NCBI GenBank assembly: GCA_026398815.1
Contig: JAPLSA010000008.1
Coordinates: 124,001 to 188,000, forward strand
Reading direction: 5' to 3'
Source of the DNA: Gammaproteobacteria bacterium
GTDB taxonomy: Bacteria > Pseudomonadota > Gammaproteobacteria > Nevskiales > Nevskiaceae
Length of the DNA: 64,000 nucleotides
This document shows positions 57,397 to 64,000 of the stretch, in pieces. How positions within the stretch are numbered: the stretch's first letter is position 1; every line of letters starts with the position of its first letter. A program made the translations under genes and the position numbers. The notes beneath the pieces were generated by a model. It did no database searches. It saw nothing but the letters and a program-made list of their open reading frames with translations, and was not told where the DNA came from.

Positions 57397-57600
57397 TTAC
57401 GACTGTCCTGCGGACCCTGTTGCAGCCGGCATCGGCGACAGTTGCGACGTCGTGGCCGGCGCCGCCGAAGCACCACCGATCCAGTTGTACTTCGGCGTGC
57501 CGAGCAGGATGAAGTGAATCAGGATCGCCAGCACAAACAGAAACGTGGCCAGCGCGACCAGCACACGGCGCGGGTCGAAAAGCAGCCAGATTCTCCACAT
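57397..57600 (-). CDS. pufA: Light-harvesting complex 1 alpha subunit
   Basis: 67 aa, ribosome-binding site [26 protein letters not shown] is the hallmark N-terminus, and the bacteriochlorophyll-ligating His is in [17 protein letters not shown]-terminal tail of about 24 residues rich in Ala/Ser/Thr/Pro follows the conserved YNW, making it slightly longer than average. It forms the LH1 ring with PufB. Confidence 0.97.
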   Translation of the reverse strand: MWRIWLLFDPRRVLVALATFLFVLAILIHFILLGTPKYNWIGGASAAPATTSQLSPMPAATGSAGQS

Positions 57601-57685
57601 GGTTAAGCCTCCTATGACGATTTGAACAACGATGATTCGATGTCCGGGCCATGCGCCCGATCAACGATTCCCACCATGCGGCGAA

Positions 57686-57835
57686 TCAGCCCCAGGGCTT
57701 CCAGCTCCACACGAGGAAATGCGCAACCACCGCAATCGCCGTGAACAGGATGAAGCTGGTGATGAACACCCCGTGAAACTCCTTCGCTTCCTTCTCCGAG
57801 AGTCCGGACAAGGAACCGCTTCTTTCTTCAGCCAT
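57686..57835 (-). CDS. pufB: Light-harvesting complex 1 beta subunit
   Basis: 49 aa, translated directly from the minus strand. [20 protein letters not shown] leads into the membrane helix; the two conserved His residues are in KEFHGVF and [14 protein letters not shown], the latter ligating bacteriochlorophyll. A GGAGG ribosome-binding site lies 10 nt before the ATG. It is the first puf gene, 85 bp ahead of pufA. No pufQ-like frame exists between it and bchZ. Confidence 0.96.
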   Translation of the reverse strand: MAEERSGSLSGLSEKEAKEFHGVFITSFILFTAIAVVAHFLVWSWKPWG

Positions 57836-57870
57836 TTCCAGAACCTCCACTCAGGCCTTGACGGCCGTTA

Positions 57871-57887
57871 CCGCGCTACCCGCGCGG
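57871..57887 (-). promoter_or_regulatory. Short hairpin in the bchZ-pufB leader
   Basis: Perfect 6-bp stem CCGCGC/GCGCGG with a 5-nt loop, 36 nt upstream of pufB. The 139-bp bchZ-pufB gap may also hold a puf promoter or RNA processing site; no clear -35/-10 pair was found. Confidence 0.3.
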
Positions 57888-57974
57888 CAGGGATCTCCGA
57901 GGCGGATTGCTCCACTTCGCTGATGCATGCGGTGGCCATTGGTGGCTGCCGCGATATCGGGGGCGAAGCCGCGT

Positions 57975-59450
57975 TCATGCCGACGCGCCTTCGGTCAGAG
58001 CTTTCCGGGATGCCGCCAGCCGCACCGCGCTCACCGCGTCTTCACCGGCGCGACGGGCATCGGCTTCGGCGCGGTCGCGCAGGCGCTTGGCCGCGCTGAT
58101 CCGCACCAGCACCGGTTGCAGTTCCAGCCACTGGTCGAGTGCTGCCTTGGCGTCATCCAGCCATGGCAGCTCGTTGACCAACCGCGACGGCGTGGCCTCG
58201 ACGCGGTCCATGTCGGTGCCCAGCGGCAGGATGTGGAACAGCGCGTCGAACAGCGCGTTGCAGAATTCCTGGATCAGGTAGGTCGCGCCGGCGTAGCCCA
58301 TGAATGGCGTGCCGGTATGGCGGCGGATGATCGCGCCCGGGAACGAGGCTGGAATGTAGGTGGCCTTCATCATGCCGCCACCGCCCGATTCGGCCAGGTA
58401 CATGCGTTCGTTGTAGCTGCCGTAGAGCACCAGCGGCGGCTTCTCGCGAATCAGCTGGCGCACCGCGTCGTTGTCGGTCTTGGCACCGGCAATCCGCGAG
58501 ATCGCGAAGTTGCAGGGCATGCCCATCTCGTCTTCGAGGAAATGGCGCACGCCGCGGGCGTAGGTGTCGTTGGCGACGATGCCGAAGCTCGCCGTGCCGT
58601 AGAAATCCTGCGTCACCGAACGCCACAGATCCCAGATCGGCTTGATCGTGGTGTGCTTCTCGCGCTCGATGAACGGCTCCGGATCAAGCCCCAGCAGCTC
58701 GCCCAGCTTGCGCAGGAACCTGGTCGTCGAATGGAGTCCGATCGGCGCCTGCAAATACGGCCGTTCGAGCGTTTCGCAGAGCAGACGGCCGAACTCGCGA
58801 TACATGCAGATGTTGACGTCGGCGTTGATCAGCTTCGGCACATCGGCCAGATGGCTGCCGAGCGGGAAGGCCAGATTGACCTCGGCACCAATGCCTTCGA
58901 CCAGCCGCCGGATCTCGGCCAGATCGCTCGGCATGTTGAAGGTGCCGTAGCAGGGGCCAATGATGTTGACTCTCGGCTTGTCTGGTCCGTTTGGGCCTTC
59001 CTTGCGCGCCTTGCGCTCGGGAATCTTCTTCAGCCCGTACTGCGTCCACAGCCAGTTCATCGACCGATTGGCGCACTGCCACTGGTCTTCGTCGATGGTG
59101 CGCGGCAAAAAGCGCAGCAGACCGGTGCCTTCCGGCGTCACGCCGCCACCGATCATCTCGGCGATCGAGCCGGTGACCACCACCGCCGGTATATCCGGAT
59201 CGAGCGCGGCATGCGCCCGCTTCATCGAGCCTTCGGTGCCTTCGCGGCCGAGCTGTTCTTCGGCCAGGCCGGTGACCACGATCGGCAGCTCGTGCGGAGG
59301 CAGCGCATCGGTGTAATGCAGGACCGAGGTGACCGGCAGGTTCTCGCAACCGACGGGCCCGTCGATGACGACCTGCAGGCCCTTGATCGCGGTGAACACA
59401 TACACCGCACCCCAGTAGCCACCGGCACGATCGTGATCGAGGACGAGCAT
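57975..59450 (-). CDS. bchZ: Chlorophyllide a reductase subunit Z
   Basis: 491 aa. With BchY it forms the catalytic NifDK/BchNB-like component that reduces ring B of chlorophyllide a. It begins [26 protein letters not shown] and has the cluster-ligand Cys in [20 protein letters not shown]. Conserved blocks include [17 protein letters not shown] and [19 protein letters not shown]. The start overlaps the bchY stop (TGATG). Confidence 0.97.
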   Translation of the reverse strand: MLVLDHDRAGGYWGAVYVFTAIKGLQVVIDGPVGCENLPVTSVLHYTDALPPHELPIVVTGLAEEQLGREGTEGSMKRAHAALDPDIPAVVVTGSIAEMIGGGVTPEGTGLLRFLPRTIDEDQWQCANRSMNWLWTQYGLKKIPERKARKEGPNGPDKPRVNIIGPCYGTFNMPSDLAEIRRLVEGIGAEVNLAFPLGSHLADVPKLINADVNICMYREFGRLLCETLERPYLQAPIGLHSTTRFLRKLGELLGLDPEPFIEREKHTTIKPIWDLWRSVTQDFYGTASFGIVANDTYARGVRHFLEDEMGMPCNFAISRIAGAKTDNDAVRQLIREKPPLVLYGSYNERMYLAESGGGGMMKATYIPASFPGAIIRRHTGTPFMGYAGATYLIQEFCNALFDALFHILPLGTDMDRVEATPSRLVNELPWLDDAKAALDQWLELQPVLVRISAAKRLRDRAEADARRAGEDAVSAVRLAASRKALTEGASA

Positions 59451-60973
59451 CAGATCGGCTCCTCGACCTTGGACGCCTTGCGGGCCTTTTCCATCTTCTT
59501 CGCGTAGCTGGCGCGGAACTCCGGGCGCAGCTTCGGCAGGTCCTGCCAGACGCCGGCCTTGTCGCCGTGGCCGACACCGTCGAAGAAGGCATCCATCGCC
59601 AGAAAACGCTCGCGATTGCCGAGCGCGGCATTGATCACCGTCGCCAGCGAGCCAGCACCCGCCGGGCCCATCAGCGGACGGGCCGAAATCAGGTTGGTGA
59701 AGTACAGCCCAGGTGTCTTGCGCTCCTTGGCGTACTGCACGACCGGTGTCGTGCCGATGGCGACATCCGGCTTGAATTCGTCAAACGCAGCAAGGTCCTG
59801 CTCCAGCGAAGCGCGGTACTGCACGTGCACGCCCTTGGCTTGCAGCCAGTCGCGATCGGGATCGCTCCACGGCGTCTGCGGACAGGCGGTGCCTACGTAG
59901 CGCAGATCGGCCCCACTCTCGACCAGCAGCCGCGCCACCAGCAGTTCCGAGCCTTCGTAGCCGGACATCGTGATCCGGCCCTTGATCGGCGCGGCAGCCA
60001 GTGCGGACCTGATGATCGGCAGAAAGCGGTTCTTTGCGGCATCAATCATCGACTGCGACACGTTGGTCGCCTGCCCGATCGCTTGCAGCCAGCTTTCCGT
60101 GCCGTCGTGACCGACCGGGGCCGAGGCCACGACCTTGCGACCCGCTGCGTGGAATTCGCGGACGCTGGCGGTATAGAACGGATGGATCGCCGCAACCGCC
60201 GCACAGTCCAAGGCCGAATAGAGTTCCCGCCATTCGCGCGTCGGCACCACCGGGCCGGCGGCCAGGCCCATCGGCTCCAGCATCATGCCGATGATCACCG
60301 GATCCGCCGGGAACATCTCGCCGAGCAGCGTGATGGTCGGCTTGGCGCTGACGCCGCCGCGCGGTGCGGCGACCGGGCCGGCTTCGGCTTCGCTGCGCGC
60401 GTACTTCAGCATCGCTGCGGCCAGCACGTCCTTGGCTTCTGCGTGCGTCGGCACGCCGAAGCCCGGCACGTCGATGCCGATCACGCGAACGCCATTGATC
60501 TCCTTCGGCAGGATCTGCAGCGGCACACCGCTGGCGGTCGGCACGCAGAGATTGATGATCACCACGGCGTCGTACAACGACGGATCGGCGAGCTTGAAGA
60601 CCGCTTCGCGGATGTCCTCGAACAGCTTGCCGGTGACCAAGCTTTCCGAGTTGAACGGCACATAGCCGACCGTGCGCCGCGCCCCGTAGAAGTGGCTGGT
60701 GAAGGTCAGGCCATAGACGCAGCAGGCCGAGCCGCTGAGCACCGTTGCCGTGCGCCGCATGCGCAGGCCGACTCGAAGCGAGCCGAAGGCCGGACACATC
60801 GACTGCGGCTGGTCGTGCGGGCCCTTCGGATAATCCTTCGCGTACTGCTCCAGGGTCACGGTCTTGCCGGCCGCCTTGGCTGCTTCGGTCATCCGGGCCT
60901 TGCCGGAATGACAGCCAAGGCCGTCACTGCCCAGCGCCTGCGGGTTGTCCAGCGTCGGAGCATCGTCGGCCAT
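59450..60973 (-). CDS. bchY: Chlorophyllide a reductase subunit Y
   Basis: 507 aa. The partner of BchZ. Candidate Fe-S ligands are in [10 protein letters not shown] and [10 protein letters not shown]; other conserved parts are [19 protein letters not shown] and GMMLEPMGL. It starts 16 bp after bchX and overlaps bchZ, consistent with equal expression. Confidence 0.97.
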   Translation of the reverse strand: MADDAPTLDNPQALGSDGLGCHSGKARMTEAAKAAGKTVTLEQYAKDYPKGPHDQPQSMCPAFGSLRVGLRMRRTATVLSGSACCVYGLTFTSHFYGARRTVGYVPFNSESLVTGKLFEDIREAVFKLADPSLYDAVVIINLCVPTASGVPLQILPKEINGVRVIGIDVPGFGVPTHAEAKDVLAAAMLKYARSEAEAGPVAAPRGGVSAKPTITLLGEMFPADPVIIGMMLEPMGLAAGPVVPTREWRELYSALDCAAVAAIHPFYTASVREFHAAGRKVVASAPVGHDGTESWLQAIGQATNVSQSMIDAAKNRFLPIIRSALAAAPIKGRITMSGYEGSELLVARLLVESGADLRYVGTACPQTPWSDPDRDWLQAKGVHVQYRASLEQDLAAFDEFKPDVAIGTTPVVQYAKERKTPGLYFTNLISARPLMGPAGAGSLATVINAALGNRERFLAMDAFFDGVGHGDKAGVWQDLPKLRPEFRASYAKKMEKARKASKVEEPI

Positions 60974-60989
60974 GGCGCGCGGCGTCCGT

Positions 60990-62006
60990 CTAGACGTGGT
61001 CGTAGATGACTTCGAGCGAGGTCTTGACGACCTCGGTCTTGCCGCACATGTCGAATTCGGTAGCCGGCGTCAGCACGTAGTCGCGGCCGGTCGAGTGCGC
61101 CGAGAACAGGCCGAGCAGGCCGTCCTGCGACAGCGGCGTCGGCCGCATCGGAACGCTGGTGTGCACGTTCTCGGCGAGCTCGGCGAACATCGGGCCCCAC
61201 TGGCCGCCGGGCCGGCCGACGATCTCGTAGTTGGCGCTCTTGCGGCGGATGTCCTCGTTGGCCGGAATCGTCGCCAGCACCGGAATGCCGACCGCGTCGG
61301 CAAACGCAGCCGCTTCGCCGGTGCCGTCATCGCGGTTGATGACCATGCCGGCGACACCGACATTGCCGCCGAGCTTGCGGAAGTACTCGACCGCCGAGCA
61401 GACGTTGTTGGCGACGTACAGCGATTGCAGATCGTTGCTGCCGACGACAATGACCTTCTGGCACATGTCGCGGGCAATCGGCAGGCCGAAGCCGCCGCAG
61501 ACCACGTCGCCGAGGAAATCGAGCAGCACGTAGTCGAAACCCCACTCGTGGAAGCCGAGCTTCTCGAGCGTTTCGAAGCCATGGATGATGCCGCGCCCGC
61601 CGCAGCCGCGGCCGACTTCCGGCCCGCCGAGCTCCATCGCGAAGACGCCGTCGCGCTTGAAGCAGACATCGCCGATTTTCACTTCCTCGCCGGCCAGCTT
61701 TTTCTTCGAGCTGGTCTCGATGATCGTCGGGCAGGCCTTGCCACCGAACAGCAGCGAGGTGGTATCGGACTTCGGATCGCAGCCGATCAGCAGGACCTTC
61801 TTGCCCTGCTGCGCCATCATGTAGCTCAGGTTGGCGAGCGTGAAGCTCTTGCCGATGCCGCCCTTGCCGTAGATGGCGATGATCTGCGTTTCCTTGGTCA
61901 CCGGGCCGGTGTGGATCGCATCCGGTTCCCTCGCCGCTTCCTGGCGCAGGTAATCGGTGAGCTGGCTCAGCGGAATGGCGGACACGCCATCGTCAGGTGC
62001 GCTCAT
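60990..62006 (-). CDS. bchX: Chlorophyllide a reductase iron protein
   Basis: 338 aa. A NifH/BchL-like ATPase that passes electrons to BchYZ. The P-loop is IYGKGGIGKSFTLANLSY near residue 45. The 4Fe-4S cluster Cys are in GRGCGGRGIIHGFE and GDVVCGGFGLPIARDM. The ATG at 62006 overlaps the bchC stop by 4 bp (ATGA); the open frame upstream of it is antisense or out-of-frame bchC. Confidence 0.97.
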   Translation of the reverse strand: MSAPDDGVSAIPLSQLTDYLRQEAAREPDAIHTGPVTKETQIIAIYGKGGIGKSFTLANLSYMMAQQGKKVLLIGCDPKSDTTSLLFGGKACPTIIETSSKKKLAGEEVKIGDVCFKRDGVFAMELGGPEVGRGCGGRGIIHGFETLEKLGFHEWGFDYVLLDFLGDVVCGGFGLPIARDMCQKVIVVGSNDLQSLYVANNVCSAVEYFRKLGGNVGVAGMVINRDDGTGEAAAFADAVGIPVLATIPANEDIRRKSANYEIVGRPGGQWGPMFAELAENVHTSVPMRPTPLSQDGLLGLFSAHSTGRDYVLTPATEFDMCGKTEVVKTSLEVIYDHV

Positions 62007-62944
62007 TGCGGGGTGCTCCAGTCGAGAATCATCTTCAGGCAGGCGGGATCGCCGAACGCCGTGCGGTAGGCGCCGTCTGCGCTGGCCGCCGGCTGCCGAT
62101 GGGTGATGAGGTGGGTCAGCGACAAGCGGCCGGATTCGGCGAGCTGCTTCGCGGCCATCAGGTCCTGCTGCTGCCATTGGGCAGCAACGCGGATCCGCGC
62201 CTCGCGCATGAACGCCGGCGGAAACGCGAACGCCAGACGCTCGCTGTAGAACCCGGCGAGCACCACTTCGCCGCCGGGTGCCAGGCGAGAAATCAGCGTG
62301 TCGAGCAGGTGGGCATCGCCGGAGACGTCGCAGATGGTCTGGTAGTCGCGGCGCGGATCGCTCGCCGGATCGACCACCGGATAACCGAGGGCGCCCTCGG
62401 CGCGATCGGCATTGGTTTCCCAGACCGTCGGCGCGGCGCCGCCGAGCGCCAGCGTCATGCGCGCCAGCAGGCGGCCGAGCACGCCGTGGCCGACGATCAG
62501 ATCCGGCAAACGGGAACGCCGGCTGACCAGCGCGTGGTGCGCCGTCGCCGCCAGCGCCAGCAGCGTGGCGTCGATGCCGAGATGTTCGGCCACCACGATC
62601 GCCCGGGCGGCCGGCACCACCACGGTCTGCGCAGCGCCGCCGAACAGGCCGCGCACGTCGCCGAAGCAGCGGGCGCCGGGGACGAACACCAGGTCGCCCA
62701 CTTTCGCGCTCGCCGCCGGGCCGACGGCCCGCACCCGGCCCACCGATTCATAGCCCGGCACCAGCGGATAGCCCATGCCGGGGAAATCAGGCATCCGGCC
62801 GGTCCACAGCAGGCGTTCGGTGCCGGTCGAGATGCCGCTCCAGCAGATATCGACGACCACATCCTCGGCGCAGGGCTCGGCGAGCGTCAGGCGCGTCAGC
62901 GCCAGACGTTCGGGCTGCTCGAAGACGACTGCGATGGTGTCGAT
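62003..62944 (-). CDS. bchC: Bacteriochlorophyllide a dehydrogenase, apparent ATC start
   Basis: 313 aa if begun at an ATC codon at 62944; 285 aa if begun at the first canonical start, a GTG at 62860. BchC oxidises 3-hydroxyethyl bacteriochlorophyllide to the 3-acetyl form. The protein is a zinc-type MDR: DICWSGISTGTERLLWTG, PLVPGYESVGRV and the Rossmann part LIVGHGVLGRLLARM. Codons between 62944 and 62860 read xDTIAVVFEQPERLALTRLT and onward, which is the expected BchC N-terminus. A GGAGG lies 7 nt before the ATC, an ideal distance. No ATG, GTG or TTG is in frame between the ATC and an upstream in-frame TAA. A sequencing error changing ATG to ATC is possible. Confidence 0.9.
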   Translation of the reverse strand: MDTIAVVFEQPERLALTRLTLAEPCAEDVVVDICWSGISTGTERLLWTGRMPDFPGMGYPLVPGYESVGRVRAVGPAASAKVGDLVFVPGARCFGDVRGLFGGAAQTVVVPAARAIVVAEHLGIDATLLALAATAHHALVSRRSRLPDLIVGHGVLGRLLARMTLALGGAAPTVWETNADRAEGALGYPVVDPASDPRRDYQTICDVSGDAHLLDTLISRLAPGGEVVLAGFYSERLAFAFPPAFMREARIRVAAQWQQQDLMAAKQLAESGRLSLTHLITHRQPAASADGAYRTAFGDPACLKMILDWSTPQ

Positions 62945-63006
62945 GCCCGTTCCTCCGGTGCGCTCAAGCGGATGGTCGAGTCCGTTGGTCGGACTTCTGT
63001 TGCTGT

Positions 63007-63024
63007 TGTTAGTTTAGTCTGACA
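63007..63024. promoter_or_regulatory. CrtJ/PpsR-type operator upstream of bchC
   Basis: TGTTAGTTTAGTCTGACA is a perfect match to the TGT-N12-ACA consensus of the aerobic photosynthesis repressor CrtJ/PpsR. It overlaps the predicted -10 box, as in the Rhodobacter capsulatus bchC promoter. A near-site TGT-N12-ACT starts at 63033. Confidence 0.75.
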
Positions 63025-63038
63025 GTTGAAACTGTCAA
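63011..63038 (-). promoter_or_regulatory. Predicted sigma-70-type promoter of bchC
   Basis: On the minus strand TTGACA (63038-63033) and TAAACT (63016-63011) are separated by 16 bp. The transcript would start about 55-65 nt before the bchC start. A perfect palindrome TGACAGT-TGAA-ACTGTCA (63020-63037) overlaps the -35 and spacer. Confidence 0.65.
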
Positions 63039-63077
63039 TTTATATTTACTGTTTTGATGAAAATAACTGTCCGGTGT

Positions 63078-64000
63078 TCATGACGACGACCGGGCTGCGG
63101 CGTCGGCAACCACCACCGAGGTCTGCATCGGCATCGCTGTCGGAATCAGGCGCGGCCGGGTGAAGCCGGCGGCCAGCAACAGTTCGCCGATCCGTGCCGG
63201 CGTTCTCGGCCGGCCACGACCCATGGCCAGCAGGTAGAAGCCGAAATAGGCGTCGCCGACCGATTCCGCGCCCGGCGTCGCCGACATCGGTTCGGCCACC
63301 AGCACCCGGCCATCAGCCGGCAACGCGGCTCGGGCCGCCCGCAGCACGGTCATCACCGAAGCATCGTCGTGGTCGTGCAGCACCCGGATCAGGGTCAGCA
63401 GATCCGCACCGAGCGGCAGCGGATCACGCAGGAAGCTGCCGCCGACCACCACCGTGCGCGCGCCGAGGCCGTGAGCGGCGAAACGAGCGGTGGCTCGTTC
63501 GGCCACCGGTGGCAGATCGAACAGAAAGCCATCGAGATGCGGCCAGCGGGTCGCCACGGCGGTCAGGAAGGTGCCGTCGCCGCCGCCGACATCGAGCACC
63601 CGGCGGTGCCGGCGCATCGACCAGGCATCGAGCACTTCGCTGGCGATCAGGCTCTGCGAAGTCGACATCAGCTGGCTGTAGGCGGCGATCCGCTCCGGCG
63701 CGAAGCCGGTGCCGGCGCGGTTCGCGCAGTACGGCCAGTAGCGCGCCAGCTCGCCGTCGGTGCCGGCGCCGTCGCGCAGCAGCGCCACCGGGTCACGCAG
63801 ATCGGCATAGAACAGCGCGTGATGCTCGATCAGCGCCGCGATGCCGGGATCGCCGGCAATCGGCGCGCCGACGCTGCCGAGCTGCAGACGGCCATCGCGG
63901 CAGCGCGCCAGCAGCTGCAGCGCGATCGCCGCATCGATCAAGCGCTGCAGGCCCTCGGCCGGCAGGCCGATACGCAGGCGCAGCGCTTCCTCCGACAGCG
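63078..64000 (-). CDS. crtF: Demethylspheroidene O-methyltransferase-like (CrtF), 5' end beyond the window
   Basis: 307 codons visible, open to the window edge; CrtF is about 390 aa, so some 80 residues are missing. Class I SAM-dependent O-methyltransferase: SAM loop RRVLDVGGGDGTFLTAVA, LFDLPPVAERA, GSFLRDPLPLGADLLTLIRVLHDHDD. In the carotenoid pathway it methylates 1-hydroxy groups of spheroidene- or spirilloxanthin-type carotenoids. Position directly before bchC matches the crtEF-bchCXYZ-puf order of purple bacteria. A frame start at 63941 is a TTG inside the gene, not its real start. Confidence 0.88.
   Translation of the reverse strand, partial: LSEEALRLRIGLPAEGLQRLIDAAIALQLLARCRDGRLQLGSVGAPIAGDPGIAALIEHHALFYADLRDPVALLRDGAGTDGELARYWPYCANRAGTGFAPERIAAYSQLMSTSQSLIASEVLDAWSMRRHRRVLDVGGGDGTFLTAVATRWPHLDGFLFDLPPVAERATARFAAHGLGARTVVVGGSFLRDPLPLGADLLTLIRVLHDHDDASVMTVLRAARAALPADGRVLVAEPMSATPGAESVGDAYFGFYLLAMGRGRPRTPARIGELLLAAGFTRPRLIPTAMPMQTSVVVADAAARSSS

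Noticed and set aside
57836..57974. A possible pufQ between bchZ and pufB
   Set aside because: Only 139 bp with no frame of suitable length; read on the minus strand it shows stops and no hydrophobic segment.

Overview
The window is GC-rich bacterial DNA from a gammaproteobacterium. The gene set points there: RlmKL fusion, EpmB, the MetG-RnfB-Nth block, Gfc/Yjb-type exopolysaccharide genes, a FimX-like protein and MdtABC-type RND pump genes. The right end carries a crtF-bchCXYZ-pufBALMC photosynthesis superoperon, so the organism makes bacteriochlorophyll a and a type-II reaction centre with a tetraheme cytochrome. A Nevskiales/Solimonadales-like aerobic anoxygenic phototroph or purple bacterium would fit, but the lineage is inference.

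Layout. 1-1290: 3' side of a mobile island, with a tyrosine recombinase cut by the window edge next to the 3' end of guaA. 1290-5895: guaBA (minus) and xseA (plus). 5975-12269: exopolysaccharide export cluster (YjbH-like barrel, large SLBB protein, small YjbE-like protein, YjbF-like lipoprotein). 12365-15372: rlmL, then a GIY-YIG nuclease gene inside a field of 32-bp palindromic repeats. 15464-17798: dcd, an unknown gene and apbC (minus). 17864-26397: sbcB, then a tightly packed plus-strand block metG / membrane protein / rnfB-like / nth / epmB / fimX-like. 26398-29964: a repeat element, a duplicated tail of htpX, then htpX and parC (minus). 30245-32938: two paralogous small secreted proteins of unknown function and a TpsB-like barrel. 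32932-35671: a MazG-GNAT fusion, a Nudix CoA pyrophosphatase and metZ (minus). 35821-44095: a TetR regulator and an MdtABC-like RND system. 44343-48298: a DUF808 protein, fhs with its 3' end repeated three times in tandem, and a DUF2058 protein. 48369-53856: Baeyer-Villiger-type monooxygenase, ferritin-like diiron protein, SDR, PF10118 protein and a divergent TetR regulator with a clear palindromic operator. 53913-64000: a small zinc-ribbon protein, the puf terminator, pufC-M-L-A-B, bchZ-Y-X-C and partial crtF, all minus strand.

The photosynthesis genes form one transcriptional direction with overlapping or near-touching frames. A promoter region upstream of bchC carries a perfect CrtJ/PpsR-type site. 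BchXYZ is chlorophyllide a reductase, BchC acts next in bacteriochlorophyll synthesis, CrtF works on carotenoids, and PufBALMC makes the LH1-reaction-centre core.

The main unusual signals are: bchC apparently starting at an ATC codon; two places where gene 3' ends are duplicated beside palindromic repeats (fhs, htpX); a palindrome-bearing in-frame insertion in an RND pump gene; a MazG-GNAT fusion; and an uncharacterised family of paired small secreted proteins. No CRISPR array, rRNA or tRNA gene was seen.
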